Assembly: GCA_029907465.1 (NCBI GenBank)
Contig: JARYLV010000004.1
Span: forward strand, 61,768-125,767
DNA: 64,000 nt
From: Methanomassiliicoccales archaeon
Lineage (GTDB): Archaea > Thermoplasmatota > Thermoplasmata > Methanomassiliicoccales > JACIVX01
Direction of reading: 5' to 3'
Positions within the stretch are counted from its first letter, which is position 1. Every line of letters begins with the position of its first letter. Below are positions 53,654 to 61,618 of this stretch, piece after piece. A model generated the notes under the pieces. The model saw only the letters and a program-made list of their open reading frames with translations, was not told the origin of the DNA and made no database searches. Made by a program: the position numbers and the translations under genes.

Positions 53654-54460
53654 ATGAAAATCGTATTGGCACAGGTGGCTTCTCACGTAGCGGATAAGTC
53701 AAAAAACATTCAAACAATTGAAAGAGTCGTCAAAAAAGTTGACGCAGACCTCGTAGTTTTTTCAGAGACGTTCCTGACGGGATATATGTGCAGGGATTTG
53801 TTTTTTAAAGTTGCAGAGGGAATCGAAGGAGAAAGCGTTAGAAGGATTAAGAAAATTGCTGAAGAACATTGCTGTGGTATTCTGTTTGGAATGCCATTGC
53901 TTGACGAAAACCTTACGTCGTTGGTCAAGAACAGCGCGGTTCTCGTCTCTCCAGATGGATATGTGCAAAGGTATGACAAGCTCTCACTTGCAAATTTTGG
54001 GCCATTCGAGGAAAAACTTTACTTTTGTCCCGGTGACGCTCCGAAGTTGTTTGAACTCAATCGCGTGAAAATCGGACCGATTATCTGTTATGATATATTC
54101 TTTCCAGAAATTTCAAAGTATTACGCGACTCTTGGGGCAGAGGTTATTATCTGTATCGCAGCTTCCCCCTATACATCAAAACCATACTTCGAACGCGTCA
54201 TTCCTGCGCGGGCAATTGAGAACACGGTATACGTCATTTATGTCAATCAAGTGGGAACGCAGCTGAACCAAGTCTTTTTTGGAGGGAGCCAGGTGGCGAA
54301 CCCCCGCGGAGACATAATCGTCAGGAACAAGTACTATGATGAAGATATAACTACTGTTGAAGTTGATCCTGCCGAAATTCGTCTCGCTAGGCAAATGCGC
54401 CCAACATTACGGAATACGTTTGAACTGAGCAATATTCTCTATTCGTCCTCTCGAGAATAA
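53654..54460 (+). CDS. Carbon-nitrogen hydrolase (nitrilase superfamily)
   Basis: A 268-residue amidase. Catalytic triad visible: Glu in 'LVVFSETFLTGYM', Lys in 'RYDKLSLANFGPFEEKLYF', Cys in 'GPIICYDIFFPEISKYYATL'. Substrate unknown. The divergent position to a glutaminase-less nadE suggests it may feed ammonia to NAD synthetase, mirroring the fused enzyme, but omega-amidase or N-carbamoyl amine hydrolase roles fit too. ATG 53654 with a GGAG ribosome site. Confidence 0.88.
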   Translation: MKIVLAQVASHVADKSKNIQTIERVVKKVDADLVVFSETFLTGYMCRDLFFKVAEGIEGESVRRIKKIAEEHCCGILFGMPLLDENLTSLVKNSAVLVSPDGYVQRYDKLSLANFGPFEEKLYFCPGDAPKLFELNRVKIGPIICYDIFFPEISKYYATLGAEVIICIAASPYTSKPYFERVIPARAIENTVYVIYVNQVGTQLNQVFFGGSQVANPRGDIIVRNKYYDEDITTVEVDPAEIRLARQMRPTLRNTFELSNILYSSSRE

Positions 54461-54505
54461 TCTCGTTTAGAAGAAAAGAAAAATCATTAGGCGAGGAATT
54501 GACCA

Positions 54506-55738
54506 ATGATTGAGGAATATTACTCCCTAGTCATAATCGCTCTCATCGCGTTTATCACACCGCTTTTGTTAACGCGTACGGGGATCCCAGTCGTAGTCGG
54601 AGAAATCTCTTTTGGCCTGATTGTCGGCGCCGTGCTTTATATTTTTGATACTTTTTTTGGTGTTAGGCCCCTCGTATTTGGCCCATCTGTTCAATTCCTA
54701 GCTACAATCGGTCTTATCTTTCTGATGTTCCTCTCAGGTCTCGAAATAGATTTTAGTCAAATTGGATCAGCAGGGTTGAGAGGATTCTTAATTGGGATAA
54801 TCATCTTCGAACTCACTCTCATTTTAGCCCTTCCCCTGGTCTCCCTATTCATCGAAACAATGAATTTCAGTGTTGAACCTTTTTACATGGCTATCATCCT
54901 TTCGACGACATCAGTTGCTGTTGTACTCTCTGTTATCCGCGAGATGAGGATTTCCAGAACATCGTTTGGACAGCAAATTCTCGTAATAGCATTGATTTCT
55001 GATATCGGTGCAATGCTTCTTGTTACCGTCTATGCAATCAGGATACAAATCATCCAATTCGCGGATTCCCTATTTGGCACTATATCAATGGTCATACTGG
55101 TCGTGATTTTCTTGACGTTCTTCTTGATTTATAAAATCGGTTCACTTGCAATCTGGCATCATCCAGACCTACTCAAGAAATTCTTCAAATCTGACGATCC
55201 CCATGAAATCGGCATTCGAGCATCACTTGCGATCATCTTTATATTCGTCGCAATTGCGGGAATCGTTGAATCGGAAGCGATGGCAATTCTAGGTGCTTTT
55301 CTTGCTGGTGCGGTGATTTCCCTTCTATTCCAGGAAGGCGCATTGCTGACAAAGAAATTGTATGGAATTGGATACGGCTTTCTCATCCCTATCTTTTTCA
55401 TCAATCTTGGTGCAACATTCAACTTCGATGCAATTCTCAATGTCCGCGCACTCGCATTACTTCCAGCTCTCATTCTGATTACGATCATTGTGAAGATAAT
55501 TCCATGTATTATCCTTTCGAAGAGAAGTGCCATGAAGGGCAGTTTAGCTACCGGTGTCCTCTTGACTGGTGGTTTGACGCTCATGATTGCTGCCTCTGAG
55601 ATCGGGCTGAGGATTGGGATTCTGGATCAAATGACTTACTCCCTGATTATACTTGTGGCAATTATTCTGGCCGTTCTTTCCCCTACCCTCTTTAAATATC
55701 TTTTTAAGAAATTCAGACTTGGGGGCGAAATGCGATGA
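54506..55738 (+). CDS. CPA2-type cation/proton antiporter (KefB-like membrane subunit)
   Basis: A 410-residue membrane protein with about 12 helices. It has 'PVVVGEISFGLIVGAVLY', 'ALISDIGAMLLVTVYA' in place of the classical Asp-Asp ion site (one Asp kept), and 'AIIFIFVAIAGIVESEAMAILGAFLAGAVIS'. It starts at ATG 54506 after a GAGG site and overlaps the downstream TrkA/Usp gene by 4 bases, so the two form a transporter with a cytoplasmic gate. Confidence 0.87.
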   Translation: MIEEYYSLVIIALIAFITPLLLTRTGIPVVVGEISFGLIVGAVLYIFDTFFGVRPLVFGPSVQFLATIGLIFLMFLSGLEIDFSQIGSAGLRGFLIGIIIFELTLILALPLVSLFIETMNFSVEPFYMAIILSTTSVAVVLSVIREMRISRTSFGQQILVIALISDIGAMLLVTVYAIRIQIIQFADSLFGTISMVILVVIFLTFFLIYKIGSLAIWHHPDLLKKFFKSDDPHEIGIRASLAIIFIFVAIAGIVESEAMAILGAFLAGAVISLLFQEGALLTKKLYGIGYGFLIPIFFINLGATFNFDAILNVRALALLPALILITIIVKIIPCIILSKRSAMKGSLATGVLLTGGLTLMIAASEIGLRIGILDQMTYSLIILVAIILAVLSPTLFKYLFKKFRLGGEMR

Positions 55739-57075
55739 AAATCCTCCTCATTGGCTCTGGAAAGGTTGCTGAATTTCTTGTGCGCTCAATGCCAAACGTC
55801 ACTCTCGTTTCTAGCGATTCAAATCTTATCTGTGATTTGAAGAATTCATTGTCGGGATCGCAGATCATTTGTGGAGAATGCGATGAGGAGGAGACACTTC
55901 AGCAAGCGGGAATTCATGACGCGGAGGTCGTCATTGTCGCATTTGAGGATGATGATGAAAATCTGAGGGTTGCGAATATCATAGAGAGGTATGGTCCAAG
56001 AAAAATCCTTATAATCGTGAAAGATCCATCAAGCATCCCGTCTTTTCACAAATATGGGTTGGAAAGTGTTATCTGCCCGCTAGTGGAAACAGTCAAAAGG
56101 ATCGAGAATATCGTCTATCCACAATCTCAGAAAGTCTCGGAAATCATTGTCTTTGAGGAATCTGAATTAATTGGCAAGAAATTGATGGATATTGAACTGC
56201 CAGCAAATACGACGATCATTGGCGTGTTGAGAGGACATTGCCTGATCTCGGCGGAAAGAGAATTAATGCTTCAGAAAGGAGATCATATAATACTCTGCAC
56301 ACTCGGCATTTTGCCACCAGTCATGGAAGAAAAACTATTTGGGAAGGGGAAAAAACCAAAGCCTTTTGCGAAAGTCATCGCTGCTATTAATGACAAATAT
56401 GATCTCACAAGCGTGCTCTCCGAAGCGAACTATCTCGCTCATTATACGGGATCAGAACTGGTTGTGGTGTCAACAGACGAGAGGATTGCTGAGATGGCGA
56501 CACGCGCTCTTAGGAATTCTGGCATCGACTGGACGACAACGATTCTCGAGAAATCCAACATGATTCAATCATTCTTTAACGATTCAGTGATGTCGACAAG
56601 TGAGGTATGTCTTGCTATTCGGCCTGGTGATCTGTTCTTCAAGGAAGTGAGGAAGTTATTGGATAATCGAACTTCATATTCTGGTTTTCGGGCGGTACTG
56701 CTTTGCAAAGGTGTGTTTCCATACAGAAGGATCCTTACTTTGTTTGACGGTTCTCCTGGATCTGAAAAATGCCTTGACATTTCTATCAGGGCGGCGATCA
56801 ACCTTAACTCGGGACTGCATGTCATTTTACCAATTGACTTGAGGCACGAGTTTGAGGACAAGTTCCTACATTTAAAGAGAGTCGGGACGACATACGGCGT
56901 TGAAGTCAGTGAGGAACCGGTCGAGGGAAACCTCATGATCGAAATCGTCAGCCGGATCAGGTCTGGTGAGTTTGATCTGTTTGCATATGCGATCAGCTCA
57001 GGGGCCATTAAGAAGGACATCTTGAATCGCATTTGCGCCGAAGCGCCAATCAGTGTTTTAATCGTGACGGAGTAG
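55735..57075 (+). CDS. TrkA-N/TrkA-C and Usp-domain regulatory subunit
   Basis: A 446-residue cytoplasmic protein: Rossmann RCK domain at 1-120 ('MKILLIGSGKVAEFLVRSM', 'CDEEETLQQAGIHDAEVVIVAFEDDDENL'), TrkA-C domain at about 135-205 ('LIGKKLMDIELPANTTIIGVLRG'), and two UspA-like segments in the last 240 residues ('RRILTLFDGSPGSEKCLDISIRAAI'). RCK domains bind NAD(H) or nucleotides and gate K+ or cation transporters. It is coupled to the antiporter at 54506 by an ATGA overlap. Confidence 0.88.
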   Translation: MKILLIGSGKVAEFLVRSMPNVTLVSSDSNLICDLKNSLSGSQIICGECDEEETLQQAGIHDAEVVIVAFEDDDENLRVANIIERYGPRKILIIVKDPSSIPSFHKYGLESVICPLVETVKRIENIVYPQSQKVSEIIVFEESELIGKKLMDIELPANTTIIGVLRGHCLISAERELMLQKGDHIILCTLGILPPVMEEKLFGKGKKPKPFAKVIAAINDKYDLTSVLSEANYLAHYTGSELVVVSTDERIAEMATRALRNSGIDWTTTILEKSNMIQSFFNDSVMSTSEVCLAIRPGDLFFKEVRKLLDNRTSYSGFRAVLLCKGVFPYRRILTLFDGSPGSEKCLDISIRAAINLNSGLHVILPIDLRHEFEDKFLHLKRVGTTYGVEVSEEPVEGNLMIEIVSRIRSGEFDLFAYAISSGAIKKDILNRICAEAPISVLIVTE

Positions 57076-57146
57076 CTCTCAGATATTTTTGAATTCCTTC
57101 GAGAAGCAAATTTTAAATGGTGAAAGGCGGTAAGGAGCTGGCAAGT

Positions 57147-57247
57147 GCCGAGGTGGCCCAGTCCGGTAAGGCGCGAGCCTGGAGTCGCCTTCCGATAGTT
57201 AGCTCGTGGCGCTTTGCGCCTCGGGAGTTCAAATCTCCCCCTCGGCG
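57147..57247 (+). tRNA. tRNA-Ser (GGA) with 16-base intron
   Basis: Class II tRNA with a long variable arm (GGCGC/GCGCC) and acceptor GCCGAGG/CCTCGGC, discriminator G. Anticodon stem CGAGC/GCTCG frames C-T-GGA-G, then an insert at 57185-57200, then A38. As in tRNA-Asp here, the intron sits at 37/38. The long arm and G73 support Ser over Leu. Confidence 0.93.
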
Positions 57248-57639
57248 CTCATCATAGTTTTTCACCTTAGACTTTAACCCTCGACGATCGTAAATAAGGA
57301 TAAGGGAATGAAAAGTCACCCAGACGGATTTCTTGTCTCCGAACTTTACAAAAAATCGCCTCAAATAGGGGTGAGTTTCAGCTCATGGATACATACGGTT
57401 ATCTGTGAAACACATTGAGAAGCGGCAGCGCACGAGAAGCAAGCTAGGTATCAAGGAAAAATTGGACTTGTAGTTTAGGTCTGACTGCCAGGACTCGGCG
57501 AATATCTCTGCTCATATCCTCAAACGCAAAGATCAATCAGTAGAAAAAGCTTAAAATCCGAGAGATTTTCGAGAGAGAATGCTATATAGTATCACGCATA
57601 GATACACCCGCAAAATGTTGCACCATCGGAGGTCTATTA
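57248..57639. other. Intergenic region with promoter of the ACT-hom operon
   Basis: No coding region recognised. 'GCTATATAG' at 57580-57588 is a TATA-like box about 50-60 bases before the TTG start at 57640; a strong GGAGGT at 57628-57633 is the ribosome site. Confidence 0.45.
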
Positions 57640-58137
57640 TTGAAAGTCAATGTTGATCTTCGCCTCAAGGATGTCCCAGGGCAGCTTGTCCTTGCACTTG
57701 AACCAATTTCAGCAAATGGTGGAAATATCGTGGGAGTGGTCCACCACAGGGATGTCGTCGTGGGTGGACGTATCACTGTGAACGTGACCTTTGAGATCAA
57801 ATCAGACAAGATTCTTGAGAGAATTCTCGAAACTTGGAAAGAGAGAGAAATTGATGTCTCTCGTTTAGGCTCGATTTATGAAACTATTTCATTCGAGTAC
57901 TTACTTGTTGGTGATATCAGTACAAGTGAGTTGAATGGTGTCGTGAAAGAGATCGAGTCAATGGAAGGTCTTGAATCGATTAATATCAAGTATTCTGTTT
58001 CACATCTTTCAGATGGAAAAGCGGCGTTTCTCATTGGAAAAGTGAGGAAACACGAAACTTTGGAGAAAATCGAAGAATTGCTTAATGAGGAAGCGCATGA
58101 GCGCAGATTCCTTGTAATCAGAAGTCTGGAGGATTAG
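57640..58137 (+). CDS. ACT-domain regulatory protein of homoserine dehydrogenase
   Basis: A 165-residue protein with an N-terminal ACT domain (about 1-75, 'LRLKDVPGQLVLALEPISANGGNIVGVVHH') and a second, less clear ACT-like half. TTG 57640 is the start because GGAGGT lies 6 bases upstream. It ends 1 base before hom. Homoserine dehydrogenase here lacks its own ACT domain, so this protein probably brings feedback control by threonine or a related amino acid. Confidence 0.85.
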   Translation: MKVNVDLRLKDVPGQLVLALEPISANGGNIVGVVHHRDVVVGGRITVNVTFEIKSDKILERILETWKEREIDVSRLGSIYETISFEYLLVGDISTSELNGVVKEIESMEGLESINIKYSVSHLSDGKAAFLIGKVRKHETLEKIEELLNEEAHERRFLVIRSLED

Positions 58138-58138
58138 T

Positions 58139-59158
58139 ATGGATATTTTTATCGCTGGTTTCGGAACAGTAGGCCAGGGTATCGCAGAAGTCATTAAGGA
58201 GAGGGCAGCCTGGTTTGAAAGAAGATTTGGCGAACACGTGAGGATCGTTGGCGCTCTCGACTCATCTTCTTTCGAGTTTTCAAATGATGGCCTCGATCCC
58301 GAACTACTCATTCAAAGGAAAAAAATGAAAGGTCGCGTCGGCACGAATGAGTTGAAGGACGAGTCCTCCTACATTATTAGGCGATTCAATTACGATGTCT
58401 TAGTGGAAGTCACGCCCACGAACATATTAACTGGAGAACCTGGCTACTCAAACATTCTCACAGCCCTGGAATCGGGCAAAGATGTTGTCACCTCTAACAA
58501 GGGTCCGCTGGCTCTTAAGTTCTCAGAACTGATCAAGACGGCTGAAAAGAATCAAGTTCAGCTAAGGTTTGAGGCGACCGTCGGAGGGGCAACGCCAGTG
58601 ATCAATCTTTCGAGGGAGATTTTAATGGGGGAGAAGATCAATTCCATCAGAGGTATTCTCAATGGAACCTGCAATTTCATTCTGCACCGCATGAGGGAAG
58701 AAGGGCTCCCGTTTGCTCAGGCATTGAAAGAAGCGCAGGAAATCGGCATTGCTGAAAGAGACCCGACATACGATATCGAAGGCGTTGACAGCGCCTGTAA
58801 GGCTGCGATCTTGGCAAATGCGATATTCAATCTCAATAAGACCTACGAAGACGTGAAGCGACGGGGAATCAGCGGTATCACCGAGGATGCGATAGCCCTT
58901 GCTGCGGAAGAAAGGAAAGTTATCAGATTGATTGCAGAAATTTCCAGCAAGCGGCTGGAGGTTTCCCCGAGATTAGTTCCTGTTGGGCATCCTCTGAGTA
59001 TAGGTGGCACATTGAACATCATCCAACTTTCAACCGACCTCGCTGGAGAAATCACAGTTGTTGGAAGGGGCGCGGGTAAGTTTGAGACTGCAAGCGCAAT
59101 TCTGAGCGATCTGGTTGCGTTGATGAAGGAGAAGTCGACTGGAGGAAAGTCGAGTTGA
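58139..59158 (+). CDS. hom: Homoserine dehydrogenase
   Basis: Reduces aspartate semialdehyde to homoserine, the branch to threonine, methionine and isoleucine. The 339-residue protein has the NAD(P) motif 'IAGFGTVGQGIAEVI', the 'VEVTPTNILTGEPG' and 'TSNKGPLAL' loops, and the catalytic region 'GILNGTCNFIL...EAQEIGIAERDPTYDIEGVDSACKAAIL' (catalytic Asp and Lys). No ACT domain at the C-terminus. It pairs with the ACT gene upstream and fits the transsulfuration enzyme at 18480 and cimA as amino-acid synthesis genes. Confidence 0.96.
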   Translation: MDIFIAGFGTVGQGIAEVIKERAAWFERRFGEHVRIVGALDSSSFEFSNDGLDPELLIQRKKMKGRVGTNELKDESSYIIRRFNYDVLVEVTPTNILTGEPGYSNILTALESGKDVVTSNKGPLALKFSELIKTAEKNQVQLRFEATVGGATPVINLSREILMGEKINSIRGILNGTCNFILHRMREEGLPFAQALKEAQEIGIAERDPTYDIEGVDSACKAAILANAIFNLNKTYEDVKRRGISGITEDAIALAAEERKVIRLIAEISSKRLEVSPRLVPVGHPLSIGGTLNIIQLSTDLAGEITVVGRGAGKFETASAILSDLVALMKEKSTGGKSS

Positions 59159-59470
59159 TCAATTTTCGCCAGTAACTGGCGTATTTGGTTCTAGATCTTT
59201 TCCACGTTCACCTTTGAGGATTGCGAAAATAATCTGCGACGCTTTGGGCTTACCCTTTCTCTCATCGATATGAACGCACTCTCACGCATTATGCCAGGAA
59301 TGTTCATGTCCATTCAATTCAATAGCAAACCTTGCCGAAATGACTATCTGGTTCGATAGTGAGAAACCATCTCTATCGGCATATCATTGTGGCCCAAGCC
59401 TCTCATTAGGAAAAATCTTTGCTAGCAAAATAGTTGTCTTCGCAATTGTTCAGTGGTCCCCTCTCTTCAT
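59159..59470 (-). pseudogene. Possible decayed gene, interrupted only by TGA codons
   Basis: Read on the minus strand from ATG 59470 to TGA 59159, the frame has about 103 codons broken by three TGA (at 59450, 59384, 59282) but no TAA or TAG. Between them the text is protein-like ('FSLSNQIVISARFAIELNGHE', 'HIDERKGKPKASQIIFAILK'). No family recognised. It could be a pseudogene or chance. TGG also occurs, so plain TGA-for-Trp reassignment is not suggested. Confidence 0.25.
59167..59181 (+). terminator. Small hairpin after hom
   Basis: CGCCAG-TAA-CTGGCG, a perfect 6-bp stem with 3-base loop, 9 bases after the hom stop. Weak terminator or mRNA 3' end. Confidence 0.35.
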
Positions 59471-59548
59471 TTACTGATCTATAAGGTCTTGGAAGTCTGG
59501 GCAACCAAACAACATTGTTTTCGATACCAGGAAGATAAAATTGTTCTG

Positions 59549-59764
59549 TTAGTGCTCTGATTTCATATTACTCTTGATATTACATTTGTTCTTGTCCGTG
59601 CCCACGTCGATGCGACAAGATTCGCAATCATCTTTCAAAACTCTCGCAATGGTTGTGTGCGAGACTCTCAATTCTCTTGCGATTTGTCTGTAGCTCAATC
59701 CCTTTAGGCGAAGTTCAAGTACCTTTTTTACATCGATCGATGCTTTTGTTCTTCCCAATGCCAT
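59549..59764 (-). CDS. Small helix-turn-helix protein, resolvase-HTH type
   Basis: A 71-residue protein, mostly one homeodomain-like HTH ('VLELRLKGLSYRQIARELRVSHTTIARVLKD', about 14-45), like the DNA-binding end of serine resolvases and small archaeal regulators. After it come 25 polar residues with two Cys. GGGAGGA directly precedes the ATG; a TTG two codons later would have better spacing. It may regulate the kinase/CARF/PIN block that follows on the other strand, or be left from a mobile element. Confidence 0.65.
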   Translation of the reverse strand: MALGRTKASIDVKKVLELRLKGLSYRQIARELRVSHTTIARVLKDDCESCRIDVGTDKNKCNIKSNMKSEH

Positions 59765-60087
59765 TCCTCCCTTTTCAATGAGTCTCTCATACCTTTCCTT
59801 GATCGCTAACTGCCAATTCTCTGATGATCTTACTGGTGGGCCGATATATAACGAAGTGCGCTCATCTCTTTTTCAGTTGATCGGTTCTATCGTTTTAATA
59901 GATTATCCTGCCCGTTTGCCAGTAACACTATGTGGTACATGTCGATTGGATCCAGTTTTTTGGGAAACAGCTTTGAGGAGATCAAAAATTTTCCATAGTG
60001 CTTTAAGGCCGTCGCCACTGACAATGAGATGATTGGATTATACAGCCTCTATTTTTCCATATATCTAGAGACTCTTTTTTTCACGTA
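59765..60087. other. Intergenic region before the kinase gene
   Basis: A plus-strand frame (59778-60032) is open but lacks protein-like character. 'CATATATC' near 60058-60065 is a TATA-like box 23-30 bases before ATG 60088. It also holds the promoter of the minus-strand HTH gene. Confidence 0.4.
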
Positions 60088-61101
60088 ATGACCTGCAGGA
60101 AAACTCGCTTAGAAGATTATAATATCCCATACCCCAAATATCATATTATTGATGGTGAGGAAATGACTTACGAGATCGAACTCATATCTCCTGAAGAGAA
60201 AGATAGGCTTTATGAACAATATCAAGATAGATTCCTGTATACAAGGAAAGCGGAAATCTACGGCTGTTGCATTAAGCTTCTCACAGATCTGGAGCATGTA
60301 AAGGAAAGATGGGAAGACAATTTTTATACGATGAGTGAAAACGTTCGATCGCATGGTCGTATCATTGTTCTTGAAGAAAAAAACGGAAAGCCCCTTGTAA
60401 AATATGATCCTATGACAAAAACTGCATTCCTTTTCAACATCCAATACTATGGATGGGTGAAGAGCATCACGCTAGCCGTGGCGGGCGATGTATTAGAAGA
60501 TGAACACAGAATTTATCACGTGCATGGTGCCGCGATTGATATCAAAGGGCGTGGTGTTTCAATCATAGCACCATCTAAAACTGGGAAAACGACCCACTCA
60601 TGGGGACTTCTGAGGTTGCCGGAGGCCCGCCTTGTAACCGATGACTGGTACTTCGTTAGACTATCAACCAAAAGGCCGCTCGCCTTTGGATCTGAGAAGA
60701 ACTGCTATGCTGAGGCGGATATCGGGCAAGTTTGGACAGAGTATCAATCGCTCATTGAAAGATCCAAATTTGATGACAAGGGACGGGCTATCGTCAATGT
60801 TCGTTGGGTTGTCGGGGACGGTGGCGTCATCCCGATGACATCGATCTACTATATTGTACTTCTAAAGAGGGATAGAAACGATCCCACAATAATCAAGGGA
60901 CTTGACCCTGAGGAGGCACTCGATTATCTGCTTTCCAATGATTTGTGCAATCCTCACCAGCTTGTACGCGACAAAAGGAAAATGAACATTCGAACGAACT
61001 TCTTCAGAAGACTGCTTGAACAGTCAAAGGTCTACATAGTCAATACCACACAGACACCTCAAGAATCTCAGGACATCATCCGAAAAGCAGTTCTTCAATA
61101 A
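60088..61101 (+). CDS. HprK-like P-loop kinase
   Basis: A 337-residue protein. After about 140 residues of unknown fold it has a P-loop 'IIAPSKTGKTTHSWGLL' (about 160-176) preceded by 'HVHGAAIDIKGRGV', and an acidic 'RLVTDDWYFVR' (Asp185/Asp186) that fits HPr kinase/phosphorylase C-terminal domains. Such HprK-like proteins outside the PTS phosphorylate small molecules or peptides. ATG 60088 fits a leaderless mRNA; ATG 60163 has a good ribosome site (GGTGAGG) and may be a second start. 43 bases before the CARF-like gene. Confidence 0.7.
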   Translation: MTCRKTRLEDYNIPYPKYHIIDGEEMTYEIELISPEEKDRLYEQYQDRFLYTRKAEIYGCCIKLLTDLEHVKERWEDNFYTMSENVRSHGRIIVLEEKNGKPLVKYDPMTKTAFLFNIQYYGWVKSITLAVAGDVLEDEHRIYHVHGAAIDIKGRGVSIIAPSKTGKTTHSWGLLRLPEARLVTDDWYFVRLSTKRPLAFGSEKNCYAEADIGQVWTEYQSLIERSKFDDKGRAIVNVRWVVGDGGVIPMTSIYYIVLLKRDRNDPTIIKGLDPEEALDYLLSNDLCNPHQLVRDKRKMNIRTNFFRRLLEQSKVYIVNTTQTPQESQDIIRKAVLQ

Positions 61102-61144
61102 TGATTATTCATAAGGAATAGTCGTTCAAAGCGGTGTGGTTGTC

Positions 61145-61618
61145 ATGAATGTGCTAATTATGATGACTGGTCGCAGCGTTTGGGGGGGATTTAATTCGGT
61201 CTGGGCTATTATCCGAAAACATGGCTTTATCCCAGAAGTCATCTACATACTCACTACGCAAGAAGAAAGTGAAGAAGCCAACATTTTGGAAAAGATGCTG
61301 GCAGTTTTGATAAGGGGACATGGTCTAATTCCAAAGACATCGATTGAGGTTATCAAAGGTGATGAGATTAGGGAAGTTTCCGAGAGGGTAAGGAAAATCG
61401 CTAGGGATCACAAAGAAAAAGGAGATAAGATCGCGCTCGACGTAACTCCTGGTAGGAAGATTGTTGTGCTAGGATCGGTCTTCGCCGGATGGAGCAAAGA
61501 GATATTTGATCATATTTTTTATTTATATATGGATTCACTCTTCAACGCGAAAAGACCCTATCTTCTCATTCCCATATCGACGCAGCATCTTCATGAGATC
61601 ATATCGGAGGTCAAGTGA
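61145..61618 (+). CDS. Stand-alone CARF-like Rossmann protein
   Basis: A 157-residue protein that looks like a CRISPR-associated Rossmann fold: first strand and loop 'MNVLIMMTGRSVWGGFNSVWAII', then 'PEVIYILTTQ' and the hallmark region 'KIALDVTPGRKIVVLGSVFAGW' (Asp99; TPGRK 101-105 at the place of the CARF (D)xTGGT(K/R) loop), then 'HIFYLYMD'. CARF domains bind cyclic oligoadenylates or related nucleotides. No effector domain is fused. It overlaps the PIN gene by 4 bases (ATGA), so the PIN protein is its likely effector. No CRISPR array or cas gene is visible. GTG 61136 is an alternative start. Confidence 0.65.
   Translation: MNVLIMMTGRSVWGGFNSVWAIIRKHGFIPEVIYILTTQEESEEANILEKMLAVLIRGHGLIPKTSIEVIKGDEIREVSERVRKIARDHKEKGDKIALDVTPGRKIVVLGSVFAGWSKEIFDHIFYLYMDSLFNAKRPYLLIPISTQHLHEIISEVK

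Noticed and set aside
57113..57364. Minus-strand frame across tRNA-Ser
   Set aside because: It is the reverse reading of the tRNA gene; no evidence for a protein.
59549..59764. Serine recombinase or insertion sequence
   Set aside because: Only the HTH part is present; no catalytic domain, terminal repeats or target duplication were seen.
59778..60032. 84-codon plus-strand frame
   Set aside because: No ribosome site, no motif, low-complexity reading. It covers the promoter area of the kinase gene.
60088..61101. Kinase as part of a PTS (true HPr kinase)
   Set aside because: No HPr or PTS genes are visible, the N-terminal domain differs and the host looks archaeal. Only the P-loop fold is similar.
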